From positions 19,844 to 83,843 of the forward strand of contig CAMLDO010000008.1 of the NCBI GenBank assembly GCA_946478865.1: DNA of 64,000 nucleotides, given 5' to 3'. Source of the DNA: an uncultured Methylobacillus sp. Lineage in GTDB: Bacteria; Pseudomonadota; Gammaproteobacteria; Burkholderiales; Methylophilaceae. The translations under genes were made by a program, and so were the position numbers. Under the pieces are notes generated by a model. The model worked only from the letters and a program-made list of their open reading frames with translations. It was not told the DNA's origin and ran no database searches. Positions 34,919 through 45,222 of this stretch are shown here, one piece after another. Each line of letters opens with the position of its first letter. The stretch's first letter is position 1.

Positions 34919-37900
34919 TTATTTCTCCATGCCGAAGCGGCGATATAACAGCGGCAGCAGAATCAGCGTCAGCAGCGTCGAGGAAACGAGGCCGCCGATC
35001 ACGACAATCGCCAGCGGGCGCTGGATTTCCGAGCCCGGACCGGTAGCGAACAGAAGCGGCACCAACCCGAAGGCTGCGATGCTGGCCGTCATCAATACCG
35101 GGCGCAAGCGCCGCTTGGCTCCTTCCATCACGATATCGGCCAGCGGCATGCCATGCGCGGCGAGCTGGTTGAAATAGGACACCATCACCACGCCGTTCAA
35201 TACCGCGATGCCCAGCAACGCGATAAAGCCCACCGAAGCCGGTACCGACAGGTATTCGCCGGACAGCCACAGGGCGAATACGCCACCGACCATTGCGAAC
35301 GGGATATTGGAGAGAATCAAGGCTGACTGCCGCACCGAGCGGAACGTCGCGAACAGCAGCAGGAAAATCAGCCCGAGCGCAATCGGCACCACCACGGCGA
35401 GACGCGCCGCCGAACGCTGCTGGTTCTCGAACTGGCCGCCCCACTGGATGCTGTAGCCTTCTGGCAGCTTCAACTCCTGCGCCACACGGGCACGCGCCTC
35501 GTCCACGAAACCCACCAGATCGCGGTTACGCACGTTGGATACCACGACTACCATGCGCGCGCCCTTCTCGCGATCCACCTTGACCGGCCCCTCGACGCGC
35601 TGCAGGCGGGCGACGGCGGACAGCGGCACATTGGTCCCGTCAGGCAGCGTCAGCATGAGGCTGGAAAACTCTGCCGGCGAGGTACGCAGGCTTTCCGATC
35701 CGCGCAACAGCAATGGCGTACGGCGCTGGCCTTCCTGCACGATGCCGATCTGCTTGCCTTCGAGATGGGTACGAAGCGCGGATTCGATCTGCGTGACATC
35801 GAACCCGAGCCGCCCTGCCGCGAGACGGTCGATCTCGACGCGCAGGTACTGCACGCCGCTGTTTTGCGGCGTATAGACATCCTCCGAGCCCGGAATCGAT
35901 TCCAGAATACGCACCACTTGCTGTGCCATCGCATCCAGCTGATTGAGGTCGCTGCCGAAGATCTTGACGGCAAGGTCGCCGCGCACGCCCAGGATCATTT
36001 CGTTGACGCGCATTTCGATGGGCTGGGTGAAAGCGTAGGCAAGGCCAGGCATGCCATCCAGCACCTCGCGAACATGGTCGATGATGGCGGTCTTGTCCGG
36101 CGAACGCCATTCCGCGCGAGGCTTCAGTATCAGAAAACTGTCGGTCTGGTTGACGCCCATGGGATCGAGACCCAGTTCGTCCGAGCCTGCACGCGCCACC
36201 ACTCCTTTCACCTCGGGCACCGCGGCCATCACCGCACGCTGGGCAGCGAGATCGAGTTCGGCGCTTTTTTCGAGGCTGATCGAAGGCAGCTTTTCCAGCT
36301 GCATGATGATGTCGCCCTCGTCCATCGTCGGCATGAAGGTCTTGCCGATCTGGAAATAGGCGAAGGCAGTTGCCGCCAGCGTCATCAGCGCGAGGCCGAC
36401 CACGAGGCCGGTACGGCGCATGGACCAGCGTAGCACCGGTTCATACACCTTGAGCGCCCGGCGCACTAGCCACGGCTCCTCATGACTGACCTTGCCGAGC
36501 AGGAAAGACGCCAGCACCGGAATCACCGTCAACGACAGCAACAGAGAGCCGCTCAGCGCAAATACGATGGTCAGCGCAACCGGGCCGAACAGCTTGCCTT
36601 CCAATCCCTGTAGCGTCAGCAGCGGCAGGAACACGGTGACGATGATCAGGATGCCGGAGGTCACCGGAATACTGACTTCCCGAACCGCGCGATAGATCAG
36701 GTGCAGGCGCGGCAGGCGCGACTTCTCGCCGTGCGCAAGATGCGACACGATGTTCTCGACCACCACCACCGCCGCATCGACCAGCATGCCGATGGCAATG
36801 GAAAGACCGCCCAGGCTCATGAGGTTGGCGGACATGCCGAACTGCCCCATAAGGATGAAAGTCACCAGTGCGGCCAGCGGCAAGGCCAGCGCAACGGTCA
36901 ATGCGGCCCGCAGGTTACCGAGAAACAGCACCAGCAGGATCACCACCAGCACGATAGCTTCCAGCAAAGCCTTGCTGACCGTCCCCACCGCGCGCTCGAC
37001 CAGACTGCCCCGGTCATAGAAGACCTCGATAGTGACGCCTTGGGGAAGCGATGGTCCGATTTCGGCAATGCGCGTACGTACGCCATTGACCACTTGCTGC
37101 GCATTGGCGCCGCGCAGGCCAAGAACCAGCCCTTCAACGGCTTCGCCCTTGCCATCGCGCGTCACGGCGCCATAGCGCGTCAGCGCCCCATGACGCACCG
37201 TGGCGATGTCATTGATGCGTACCGGCATGCCCTGCTCACTCTTGACCACGGTTCCGCGCACGTCATCCAGCGTCTGGAAGCGCCCTTCGGCGCGTACCAG
37301 AAGCGACTCCTCTCCATCGCCGAGCCGCCCGGCGCCATCATTGCGATTATTCAACTGCAACGCCTGCTCCAGCGCGTCCAGCGACACACCGCGGGCATAC
37401 ATGCGAGCATTGTCCGGTACGACCTCGAAGCTGCGCGCCAGCCCGCCCAGCGCATTCACATCCGCGACGCCAGGCACGGTACGCAATTGCGGGCGAATCA
37501 CCCAGTCGAGCAGGCTGCGTCGTTCTTCCAGCGTGAGATTGCCGCCTTCGACGGTGAACATGAACATTTCGCCCAAGGGCGTCGTCATCGGCGCGATTCC
37601 GCCGCTTACATCGGCAGGCAAGCTATCCCAGATGCCGGCAAGGCGCTCCGCCACCTGCTGGCGCGCCCAGTAGATATCGGTGCCGTCAGCGAAATCGACC
37701 GTGATATCGGTCAACCCGTATTTGGCCACCGAACGCAGCATGCTCTGCTTCGGCAGGCCCAGCATTTCGACCTCGATCGGTGCGGTGATGCGCGTCTCGA
37801 CTTCTTCCGGCGTCATGCCCGGCGCCTTGATGATGATCTTCACCTGCGTGGGAGATACATCGGGAAAGGCGTCGATAGGCAGCTTCTTGAATGCATAGCC

Positions 37901-37981
37901 GCCCACGGCCACCAGCAAGGCGGCCAGCACGAGCACCAGCAAGCGCTGCGTGAGCGCAAATTGGATCAGGCGGGCCAGCAC
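34919..37981 (-). CDS. Heavy-metal RND efflux pump, CzcA/CusA family
   Basis: A 1020-residue RND pump with 12 helices and two large periplasmic loops. The start is GTG at 37981, supported by GGAG 8 bp upstream. Family parts: KLPIDAFPDVSPTQVKIIIK near the N-terminus and the proton-relay helix SIAIGMLVDAAVVVVENIVS, which places it among heavy-metal exporters. The metal cannot be named with certainty from the motif. It is encoded between its adaptor (adjacent, no gap) and DUF3240. Confidence 0.92.
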   Translation of the reverse strand: MLARLIQFALTQRLLVLVLAALLVAVGGYAFKKLPIDAFPDVSPTQVKIIIKAPGMTPEEVETRITAPIEVEMLGLPKQSMLRSVAKYGLTDITVDFADGTDIYWARQQVAERLAGIWDSLPADVSGGIAPMTTPLGEMFMFTVEGGNLTLEERRSLLDWVIRPQLRTVPGVADVNALGGLARSFEVVPDNARMYARGVSLDALEQALQLNNRNDGAGRLGDGEESLLVRAEGRFQTLDDVRGTVVKSEQGMPVRINDIATVRHGALTRYGAVTRDGKGEAVEGLVLGLRGANAQQVVNGVRTRIAEIGPSLPQGVTIEVFYDRGSLVERAVGTVSKALLEAIVLVVILLVLFLGNLRAALTVALALPLAALVTFILMGQFGMSANLMSLGGLSIAIGMLVDAAVVVVENIVSHLAHGEKSRLPRLHLIYRAVREVSIPVTSGILIIVTVFLPLLTLQGLEGKLFGPVALTIVFALSGSLLLSLTVIPVLASFLLGKVSHEEPWLVRRALKVYEPVLRWSMRRTGLVVGLALMTLAATAFAYFQIGKTFMPTMDEGDIIMQLEKLPSISLEKSAELDLAAQRAVMAAVPEVKGVVARAGSDELGLDPMGVNQTDSFLILKPRAEWRSPDKTAIIDHVREVLDGMPGLAYAFTQPIEMRVNEMILGVRGDLAVKIFGSDLNQLDAMAQQVVRILESIPGSEDVYTPQNSGVQYLRVEIDRLAAGRLGFDVTQIESALRTHLEGKQIGIVQEGQRRTPLLLRGSESLRTSPAEFSSLMLTLPDGTNVPLSAVARLQRVEGPVKVDREKGARMVVVVSNVRNRDLVGFVDEARARVAQELKLPEGYSIQWGGQFENQQRSAARLAVVVPIALGLIFLLLFATFRSVRQSALILSNIPFAMVGGVFALWLSGEYLSVPASVGFIALLGIAVLNGVVMVSYFNQLAAHGMPLADIVMEGAKRRLRPVLMTASIAAFGLVPLLFATGPGSEIQRPLAIVVIGGLVSSTLLTLILLPLLYRRFGMEK

Positions 37982-39088
37982 TTAGTGATCTCCGCTCGCG
38001 CCTACCCAGGCAGCCTTGATCGCAACAGTACCGCTGACGGCGACCTTGTCGTTCGCGCCTATACTGCCCGCAATGACCGTTTTGTCGGCCTGTTCGGATA
38101 GCACCGTCACCTTTTGCGGGATAAAACCCTTGGCATCCTGGACGAACACATAGCTGTCCGGTCCGTTACGCACGACCGCATTGCGCGGTACAGTGAACTG
38201 CTTGCCATCGGCCTGGCCGCCAGTCAGCAGTTCCGCCTCGACGAACTGCCCGGGCGAAAGGCGCTCGGCGTTGCGCTGGATTTCCGCACGGATATGCATG
38301 GTCTGGTCGTTCTTGTTGATGTTGCGGATGACGGCGATGATGCGGCCTTCGGCTTCATATCGCGGAATACGTACCGTCATGCCTTTTTTCACACTGGCAA
38401 AGGTTTCGACCGGAGCATGGATTTCCAGCCACAGCGGGCTGAGATGGCCGACCCGGAACAATGGCGTCATCGCATCGATGCGCTGGCCTGCCGTCACCAT
38501 GGATTCCAGTACTTCCCCGGAGATCGGAGCGCTGATCGTGAGACCGCTGCTGAACTCCTGACGGCTTTCCAGTCGTGCGATAGCGCTGTCACCCATGCCC
38601 GCCATGCGCAATGCCTGGCGACGCTGGGATAAGACGGCGGAAAGTTCCTCATGACCGGCCTTGGCTTCCAGATAGCGGCGCTCCGCGATGATGCCCTCCT
38701 TGAACAACTCGGCATCGCGCTCGGCCTTGCTCCTTGCCAGGCGTGCCTGCGTCAGCGCCTGCAGATAGTCGCGCTGCAGCTCCACCAGATCAGGACTGCT
38801 GACATGAGCCAATGCCTGCCCTTTCTTCACCGATTGCCCCGGTGCAACAAGCACGGCATCTACCAGCCCCGGCTGAGGAGCACTGACCACACGCTCCTGC
38901 CCCACGGGCACGACGATTTCGCCCGGCATGCGATGGCTGCTGATGCCGCTCGCCATGCCGACCGGTGCAACGGCAATACCCAGGCTGCGCTGCTGGGCAG
39001 TCGTCATCGGGATGAGTTCGGCAGCCTGTGCGGAAGCCGCGGCCACCCCCCATAAAACGGCAAACCAGTATTTTTTTATGTGATTCAA
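37982..39088 (-). CDS. Metal RND efflux adaptor, CzcB/CusB-like
   Basis: A 368-residue periplasmic adaptor. The TTG at 39088 was chosen as start: it overlaps the stop of the outer-membrane factor gene (TTGA), has GGAG about 10 bp upstream, and gives a proper signal peptide (MNHIKKYWFAVLWGVAAASA). The lipoyl part (APQPGLVDAVLVAPGQSVKK), helical hairpin and barrel (GLTISAPISGEVLESMVTAG) are clear. There is no His-rich metal-binding tail. Confidence 0.88.
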   Translation of the reverse strand: MNHIKKYWFAVLWGVAAASAQAAELIPMTTAQQRSLGIAVAPVGMASGISSHRMPGEIVVPVGQERVVSAPQPGLVDAVLVAPGQSVKKGQALAHVSSPDLVELQRDYLQALTQARLARSKAERDAELFKEGIIAERRYLEAKAGHEELSAVLSQRRQALRMAGMGDSAIARLESRQEFSSGLTISAPISGEVLESMVTAGQRIDAMTPLFRVGHLSPLWLEIHAPVETFASVKKGMTVRIPRYEAEGRIIAVIRNINKNDQTMHIRAEIQRNAERLSPGQFVEAELLTGGQADGKQFTVPRNAVVRNGPDSYVFVQDAKGFIPQKVTVLSEQADKTVIAGSIGANDKVAVSGTVAIKAAWVGASGDH

Positions 39089-40350
39089 GGCAAGACTCCT
39101 GCAGCCTGGTTGTAGCGGGCAATATCCCATTGGAGTTGTATCTGGCGGGTGCGCAATGCGCGCTCGGCTTCGAAGGCCGATGTCTGGACGCGCAGCAGAT
39201 GCACGAGATCGGTTTCGCCGAGAGAGAACGCCTTGCGGGCGAGGCGCAGATTGTCCTGTGCAAGACGGTTCTGCTCATCGACAAGAATCATTTCCTGGCG
39301 CGTCACCTCGAGATTGTGCTCTGCCTCGTGCATGGCCGTCAGCAGTTCCAGACGGCGCTGTTCGTGCTCCGTCATCGCTTGCGCCAACTCCATCTCAGCG
39401 CGGGCCAGCAAGGGCGCGCTGCGGACTTCGGCATCCAATGGGATACGCACGGCGACACCGACGCTGCTGTCGTAAGCATCATCGAAGGCACCGCGCTCAT
39501 GGCGGGCGTTCAACATCAACTGGGGATTTTCGCGACGCTCGACTTGCGTCAGGTTGCGTTCTTCCTGCGCCAGCGCGATGCGGCGCGCGGAAGGCGCGAG
39601 CAGCGGATGGCTGTCATCGGCTTGCACCTCGCGGGCCAGCAGTTCCTTCGCATTGGCTGGAATTTGCTTGAGTCCCGTCAGCATCCAGTAACGATGTTCA
39701 GCATGCCGCAGCTCAGCCTCTGCCCGCAGCTGCGCCGCCTGCGCCTGCAAGGTCTCGTTTCTGGCCAGCATCACATCGGTTTTCGCCAACTCGCCGGCCT
39801 GCTGGCGGCGCTCCACGTCCTGCTCCAGCGCATGTGCGGTTTCCGCACGTCGCGTCGCGAGATCGACGGCGTTGTTGTTCATTGCTACATCCCAATAGGC
39901 GTCGCGCAAACGACCGGCCGTTTCCAGCAACAAGCCGGTACGGCCCGCGTCCAGCCCGCTGCGTGCCTCGCGGGCCACGGCTTCACGAGCGGCCTTCTGG
40001 CCCGGCAGCCAGACCGGGATTTCCACGGCTGCGCCCCATTCACGCAAATTACGGCCGCTGCCGATGATGTCGCTCTGGTGGTTGAAGTTGACGGCAGGCG
40101 CCGCCGGCAGCATGGCCGAGGCATGCTTGTCGCGAGCCTCGACGTTGGTAATGCCGGCCTTGAGCATGGGTTGCCGGGGATTGCGCTCGAAAGCACTTTG
40201 CAGGACGGCGCCCAGAGTCAGGCTGCTATCGGGATGCAGGCGTTCGAGCTCTTCTTCCGCATGGACGAACAGCGGCCAAGCGCATGCAAGCGCCAGCAGC
40301 GAAGCGCATGCGCCACGCAGCGGAAGAATGCCGAAAGGATGAAGTGTCAT
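39085..40350 (-). CDS. Outer-membrane efflux channel, TolC/CzcC family
   Basis: A 421-residue outer-membrane factor with signal peptide (SLLALACAWPLFVHAEEELE) and two repeated helical halves. Conserved features include RNPRQPMLKAGITNVEARDK and the second-half GVAVRIPLDAEVRSAP. It completes the tripartite metal pump and is first in the operon. The ATG at 40350 is preferred over a GTG three codons upstream. A direct-repeat operator candidate lies 25 bp upstream. Confidence 0.9.
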   Translation of the reverse strand: MTLHPFGILPLRGACASLLALACAWPLFVHAEEELERLHPDSSLTLGAVLQSAFERNPRQPMLKAGITNVEARDKHASAMLPAAPAVNFNHQSDIIGSGRNLREWGAAVEIPVWLPGQKAAREAVAREARSGLDAGRTGLLLETAGRLRDAYWDVAMNNNAVDLATRRAETAHALEQDVERRQQAGELAKTDVMLARNETLQAQAAQLRAEAELRHAEHRYWMLTGLKQIPANAKELLAREVQADDSHPLLAPSARRIALAQEERNLTQVERRENPQLMLNARHERGAFDDAYDSSVGVAVRIPLDAEVRSAPLLARAEMELAQAMTEHEQRRLELLTAMHEAEHNLEVTRQEMILVDEQNRLAQDNLRLARKAFSLGETDLVHLLRVQTSAFEAERALRTRQIQLQWDIARYNQAAGVLP

Positions 40351-40373
40351 GGCGCGCACTGTATCCGGCGAAG

Positions 40374-40389
40374 CTTAAGAATCTCTTAA
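40374..40389 (-). promoter_or_regulatory. Candidate operator of the metal efflux operon
   Basis: Read on the operon's strand this is TTAAGAGATTCTTAAG: two TTAAG words 11 bp apart that also form a TTAAGA-N3-TCTTAA inverted repeat. OmpR-family metal response regulators bind direct repeats spaced one helical turn apart. The site lies 24-39 bp before the channel gene start. Regulator binding is inferred; no such regulator gene is in the window. Confidence 0.45.
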
Positions 40390-40413
40390 TCCCGCGCCGT
40401 CAGTGCGCCGAGG

Positions 40414-41337
40414 TTATTTGGTCAACTGACCGGCAGCCAGCATGGCGGCTCCGATAATGCCAGCCTGGTCGTCCAGCGTGCTGATGGAAATCGAGACACG
40501 ACCGCGCAGCGCGGGTATGAGGTCGGCATCCAGCCGCCGCTCGAAGGCCTCGCGCATGAGCGGCCATGCGAGGCTCATGCCGCCGCCAACGACCACCTGC
40601 CCGACATCCACCACCTTGAGGATATGCGCCAGCGCCTGTGCCAGCCGCTCTCCGGCTTCGGCATACGCGGCCTTTGCATGCGCGTCGCCGGCGAAAGCGC
40701 GTTGCGCGACGGCCTGGGCATCCAGCGATTCACCGGATGCCTCCTGATAACTTAGAGCAACCCCGGTGGCGGAAGAGTAGCGTTCCATGCAGCCGTGATT
40801 GCCGCAGCCACAGAGCCGACCACCCGGCTCGACGATGATATGGCCCACTTCCATTGCCACACCGTGCTCGCCGGGAAAAGGCTGCCCGCGATGGATGAGT
40901 CCGCCGCCTACTCCGGTACCGAGGCCAATATAAATCAACCCGGGAATTTTGAGACCCGCCAGCGAATATTCGCCATAGGCAGCCGCCAGCGCGTCATTCT
41001 CGACGATTACCGGCAGACCAAGACTGTTGCGCAACGGAGTGACCAGATCGATATCACGCAATCCGGGCAGATTGGGCGACTGCGAGATGCAGCCGGTGTC
41101 GGGATCGATGAAGCCGGGAAAGCCGATGCCGATCCCGCGGACTTCCGGATATTTTTCAATCGTATCCCGCAAGGCTCCGATCAGAGAAGCATGAATCTCG
41201 GGAAGCGACACTTCGGGCGGATTTTCGCGGCACATACGCGAGTAATCGGCATGCACACGCTGTTCAGCGATTACACGCTGGCCTTCCACCACGCCGATGC
41301 GCAGATTGGTGCCGCCTACGTCCACGCCGATCAGCAT
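40414..41337 (-). CDS. ROK-family sugar kinase, probable glucokinase
   Basis: A 307-residue kinase. The ATP site is IGVDVGGTNLRIGVVEG, the catalytic region VIVENDALAAAYGEY, and the ROK zinc site CGCGNHGCMERY. It would phosphorylate glucose (or a related hexose) to feed glucose-6-phosphate to the neighbouring pgi and glgC routes. It lies 3 bp after the GH57 glucanotransferase gene, and the order fits conversion of glucan-derived glucose. N-acetyl sugar kinase activity cannot be excluded. Confidence 0.88.
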   Translation of the reverse strand: MLIGVDVGGTNLRIGVVEGQRVIAEQRVHADYSRMCRENPPEVSLPEIHASLIGALRDTIEKYPEVRGIGIGFPGFIDPDTGCISQSPNLPGLRDIDLVTPLRNSLGLPVIVENDALAAAYGEYSLAGLKIPGLIYIGLGTGVGGGLIHRGQPFPGEHGVAMEVGHIIVEPGGRLCGCGNHGCMERYSSATGVALSYQEASGESLDAQAVAQRAFAGDAHAKAAYAEAGERLAQALAHILKVVDVGQVVVGGGMSLAWPLMREAFERRLDADLIPALRGRVSISISTLDDQAGIIGAAMLAAGQLTK

Positions 41338-41340
41338 CGT

Positions 41341-43353
41341 CTACAGTACCTCCAGCGCAACGTCCACGCCCTTGGCAATGCTGTCGCCATGCCAGGTCAA
41401 CTCCAGCGTGACCGCCTGCATGATTTTTTCGAACCCTGCCTCGGACTGCGACACACTGAAATGCGGCCAGGTGTTGAGGCGGCACGGTACGCTGGCCGTC
41501 AGCCTGACGGCGCCGCCCAGCACTTCGTCTTCAAGCAGCAGGTCTTTCATCGAAGCCAGACGCAGCGGCTGACCGAAGCCGCCGGGAATATCCTCGCCGA
41601 TACGGAAACGTCCAGCAGGACCGTCGCAACTCGGCATCGCGAGGTTGATCTCGATGCGGAACATGCCGCCATGTACGTTCTCGAACTTATAGGAGACCTT
41701 GAGGCCCGCGTCCTTGAGCGCAATCTGTTTGGTGACGGTACTCAGGCCGAATTGTCCCGAGAATGTTGCCGCTGCTGTTTTTCCCGCCTTGGGCAAGCCG
41801 TATGTCACCTGCTGGCGCGTCGCCCCTTCACGCTCGGCCCAACTATCGCGGAACAAAGTCATTCCATGCGGATCGGTCGCCAGGTCTTCCGGCAGAATCT
41901 CGTGCTTGAAGCTGACGCGCTCGTGCGGGTTGGCAATGCCTTCGCCGCTGTAGCCCTGGTTCTGGTTCGCGTGCACCTTGCGATGGTAATACTCGGTCTG
42001 GCGCGCCAGAGTGTCGCCGAAATTATGCGCAAGCCTGTAGGCATCGAACTCGCAGATCGAAGCCGAGCCGTCCAGTTTCACGACCGCCTGCAAGATACCG
42101 TTCTGCAGGAAAAGCTCATCCTTGCCGTCCAGATCGAGATCATGCTGACTGCGTGCAGCCCGGGGCGTCACCTTGTCGAGCATGGCTTCAAGGCGCACGA
42201 GGGCATTGTAGATAGCACGACGCAGGTGCGGCAGGTACAACCCGCCGAACAGGCCGTGCCAGTACGCATCGTTGGCCTGCGCTTCGTACAGCTCGTGCAG
42301 CATTTCAGGCGTCCGGCTCTTTTTCGGCAGGGCGTGAAAGCGCGCCGACAACGCAAGCATGCGCTTGTGCATCCAGTTGGACTCGGGGAAGCGCATGAAG
42401 AAGTTGCGCCAGATACCGCCGCGCACGAAAGGCTTGGTGGTTTCATAGCGGCCGTTGTGTCTTTCCTGATCTACAAGATCGGAATAGTGATGCGCTGCCG
42501 GAACCGGCAATGTCCACTCGTTCATCTCAATGTAGGATGTGGTGGGCAGGTAGACCACGCCCCGGGTTTTCGCCTGGGCGTGATAGTCGCTGTAGCGCAT
42601 CGGCTCGATGATGTCGGAATTCAGCACGCCTTCGATGAAGTCCTTGAGCCAGCCACGCTCGTACACCCAGGAGTAGGTTTCCGGCCAGATGCCGAATTTC
42701 TCGATATCGTCGAAATAGACCGCCGCTGCCTGGCCGCTCTCGTCCGCGAGGCTTTCGATATAAGCCACCGCATCATGTGCTGGCGAGAATGGCAACCGGT
42801 AGCGCAACTGCTCGGAAATCGGAAAGAGATCCAGCAGGCGACCATCCTCCTCCGTCGTGAAGTAGCCGTTAAGCACTTCAGCCTGTTTGCCTGCGCAGAG
42901 GAAGTGGTAATCGTCCACCGTCACGTAATCGATGTTGGCATCGCCCAACGCCGGCACCACGGAAGACTCCCACACGCGCTCGGTGAGCCATGCGCCTTGC
43001 GGCCGCTGGCCCAGCTTCTGCTCGAGATAATCGGAAAGCTTGTCGATTTGGCCGACACGATCGGCAAAGGGGATCGCCGCAAGCACGGGCTCGGTATACC
43101 CGGCGCCGAACAGCTCCGCCTGCCCGCGCTGCACCATTTCGCGCAGCAGCTGCATGTCTTGCGGATACTGCTTCAACATGTAGTCGAGCAGCCAACCCGA
43201 AAGGTGAATGGCAAACTTGAATTCGGGATAGCGGTGCAGCACCTGCAAAAACGGGCCGTAACACCTGATATGTGCATCATCCAGCACGTGCGTAAAATTG
43301 CCCACCGGCTGATGCGCATGGACTCCGAGCAGCAGTGCGACTTTTCTTGCCAT
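41341..43353 (-). CDS. GH57 4-alpha-glucanotransferase-type enzyme
   Basis: A 670-residue family 57 glycoside hydrolase with the long C-terminal beta domains typical of 4-alpha-glucanotransferases. The conserved regions are LLGVHAHQPVG, ELFGAGYTEPVLAAIP, GAWLTERVWE (expected nucleophile Glu) and AVYFDDIEKFGIWPETY (expected acid/base Asp). It rearranges alpha-1,4-glucans and probably works with glgB and the second GH57 in glycogen turnover. The ATG at 43353 was chosen because the conserved core starts directly after it. Confidence 0.88.
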   Translation of the reverse strand: MARKVALLLGVHAHQPVGNFTHVLDDAHIRCYGPFLQVLHRYPEFKFAIHLSGWLLDYMLKQYPQDMQLLREMVQRGQAELFGAGYTEPVLAAIPFADRVGQIDKLSDYLEQKLGQRPQGAWLTERVWESSVVPALGDANIDYVTVDDYHFLCAGKQAEVLNGYFTTEEDGRLLDLFPISEQLRYRLPFSPAHDAVAYIESLADESGQAAAVYFDDIEKFGIWPETYSWVYERGWLKDFIEGVLNSDIIEPMRYSDYHAQAKTRGVVYLPTTSYIEMNEWTLPVPAAHHYSDLVDQERHNGRYETTKPFVRGGIWRNFFMRFPESNWMHKRMLALSARFHALPKKSRTPEMLHELYEAQANDAYWHGLFGGLYLPHLRRAIYNALVRLEAMLDKVTPRAARSQHDLDLDGKDELFLQNGILQAVVKLDGSASICEFDAYRLAHNFGDTLARQTEYYHRKVHANQNQGYSGEGIANPHERVSFKHEILPEDLATDPHGMTLFRDSWAEREGATRQQVTYGLPKAGKTAAATFSGQFGLSTVTKQIALKDAGLKVSYKFENVHGGMFRIEINLAMPSCDGPAGRFRIGEDIPGGFGQPLRLASMKDLLLEDEVLGGAVRLTASVPCRLNTWPHFSVSQSEAGFEKIMQAVTLELTWHGDSIAKGVDVALEVL

Positions 43354-43445
43354 TTGAAACCTGACCTTCCTTATTCTTTGAAACATCTACCGCAATGAGC
43401 AATATCCGTACCTGTTCGCAGCAGCCTGCCTGCTGGAACAGGCTG

Positions 43446-45200
43446 TTATTCCTTGCCGCGCCGCATGGCTCCCCCCGCCTCCGGATCGCCGCCACCGACG
43501 CTAATGACCGATTCGAGCACCTTGGGCACCGGGAGTTTCAACAACCGGTATAAATTCGTGAGATTACGCCTGTACAAGCGGTCAAAACTGGCAACGCTGT
43601 GAGCCGAGTTGTAGTCGCCGAACCACCAGAACCAGTCCGAGCCTTCGCAATCGGCCAGTTGTCGCTCGGCCTTTGCACGTTCTTCTTCCGTGAGCTTTTT
43701 GCCGGCCATCGCGAGGTCATAGCTTTTCTTGGCCTCGCACAGCAGATCCCAGCCGCGATTCTTGTCCGGCGAGCCGATCCAGGTGCTGAATGTCCCATAC
43801 ACCCAACTGCCCGCTGCCACTGCAGGCAAAGGCTCGACTTCAATCTGCGCACCCTCGAACCTGCCCTTGCCCTGCTTGCCTGCCTGCACTTCGGCACAAT
43901 GGGCGGTAATTTCGCCCGGTGTAGCCAGAACGATGTCGGGATGGCTCGCCAGATCAGCATACAATTTGGACAGGAAGTAATAGGCGTTGTACGGGTAATA
44001 CTCCCATGCGTTTTCGCCATCAAGAATGATGCTGACCACGGGCGATACGGTCGGGTTCGTGCTGGCAAGGGTGCGCTCCAGCTCCTGCACGAAATCCTTG
44101 ACCGCATCCTCGCCGTGCCATTTGGAGTATTCGAAGCCGATCTTGTCGGACAACACATCATCGCGGAAGAAACAGGTAATGGCATGCGTGCCGTCCGACA
44201 GCCGGTACGGCTTGTAAAGATACTGGCTACGCTCCGGCAATGCCTGCCCATAGGCCTTGTAAAGACTGTTGCCTAGCACGCCCTCGCCCGTCGCCGCCCA
44301 TTTGACGCCCTTTTCGGCCAGCAGCAGCAATGCCGCCTGAGACACACCGCCTTCCGCCGGCCACATCCCGTCCGGAACATGCCCGAACCGTTCTTTATGG
44401 CTGGCAATGGCCGTATCCACATGGGCCCGCGCCCGTGTCAGCCCCCCCGGATAACGCTCGTTTTTCGGTAACACCACTTCCGGCATGCTGTCCCGGGCGC
44501 TCTTGAAATCGAGCAACAACGGCAGGATGGGATGGCAGTTGGGCGTGGTTGAAATCTCGATCTGGCCGCGCTCCGCCAGCGCCCGGTACCGCGGGATGAT
44601 GTCGCTGATCAACTTGCCCAGCAGTGTGAAATACTGGCGGCGCTCTTCGGAAGTGAACAGCGTTCCTTTCGCCATCAGCCCGACTACGAAGGAACTCTCG
44701 CGGCGCACGCTTTCCCCGGTCCACGCCAGGTGGTACCACATCAGCAGGTCCCACATATATTGGTCGGAGAGATATTCGTACGCGTCGATGCCGCGCGACT
44801 CCTGCATCTTGAACATGTCATAGAGATGCAGGTAGGCAGGGAAAGGCGCGATGAGCTTGGTGTGATTGCTCTTGAAGCAGCTTTCAACGATGAGCTTGCG
44901 CTGCTCCAGCGTGAGCGGCACTCCGTCCTCGATCAGGAAAAGCGCAAGCAGCGGATCGCGTATATTTCCCTCGGCAAACTGGCGCGTGTAATCCTCCAGT
45001 TGATCGAGCAACACCGGCACAAAATTGAAACTGGCGCGCGCCTCCGGATTCTGCTCCAGGTGATACGCCATATCGGTGTAATCCTTGATGGCGTGCAGGT
45101 AGGTCCAGGGAAGAATGAATTCGCCGGTCAGGTAATCCCGATAATCCGGCTGGTGCATATGCCAATAGAGGTTGAGATACAGTTTGCGTTTTTGCACCAT
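43446..45200 (-). CDS. GH57 alpha-glucan hydrolase/transferase
   Basis: A 584-residue family 57 enzyme of the amylase-amylopullulanase type. Signatures: LYWHMHQPDYRDYLTGEF at the N-terminus, the nucleophile Glu in GMWPAEGGVSQAAL, and the acid/base Asp in SIILDGENAWEYYPYN. It has no signal peptide, so it acts on cytoplasmic glycogen. The ATG at 45200 is preferred over an upstream TTG. A perfect 8-bp hairpin without a T run lies 22 bp before the start, between this gene and glgC. Confidence 0.88.
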   Translation of the reverse strand: MVQKRKLYLNLYWHMHQPDYRDYLTGEFILPWTYLHAIKDYTDMAYHLEQNPEARASFNFVPVLLDQLEDYTRQFAEGNIRDPLLALFLIEDGVPLTLEQRKLIVESCFKSNHTKLIAPFPAYLHLYDMFKMQESRGIDAYEYLSDQYMWDLLMWYHLAWTGESVRRESSFVVGLMAKGTLFTSEERRQYFTLLGKLISDIIPRYRALAERGQIEISTTPNCHPILPLLLDFKSARDSMPEVVLPKNERYPGGLTRARAHVDTAIASHKERFGHVPDGMWPAEGGVSQAALLLLAEKGVKWAATGEGVLGNSLYKAYGQALPERSQYLYKPYRLSDGTHAITCFFRDDVLSDKIGFEYSKWHGEDAVKDFVQELERTLASTNPTVSPVVSIILDGENAWEYYPYNAYYFLSKLYADLASHPDIVLATPGEITAHCAEVQAGKQGKGRFEGAQIEVEPLPAVAAGSWVYGTFSTWIGSPDKNRGWDLLCEAKKSYDLAMAGKKLTEEERAKAERQLADCEGSDWFWWFGDYNSAHSVASFDRLYRRNLTNLYRLLKLPVPKVLESVISVGGGDPEAGGAMRRGKE

Positions 45201-45222
45201 GTTTTCTCGCAAGCGAACGTGC

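Noticed and set aside
43414..43439. Terminator between the two GH57 genes
   Set aside because: The stem (10 bp with one mismatch) has no T run on either side, so it is only an intercistronic hairpin and not a convincing terminator.
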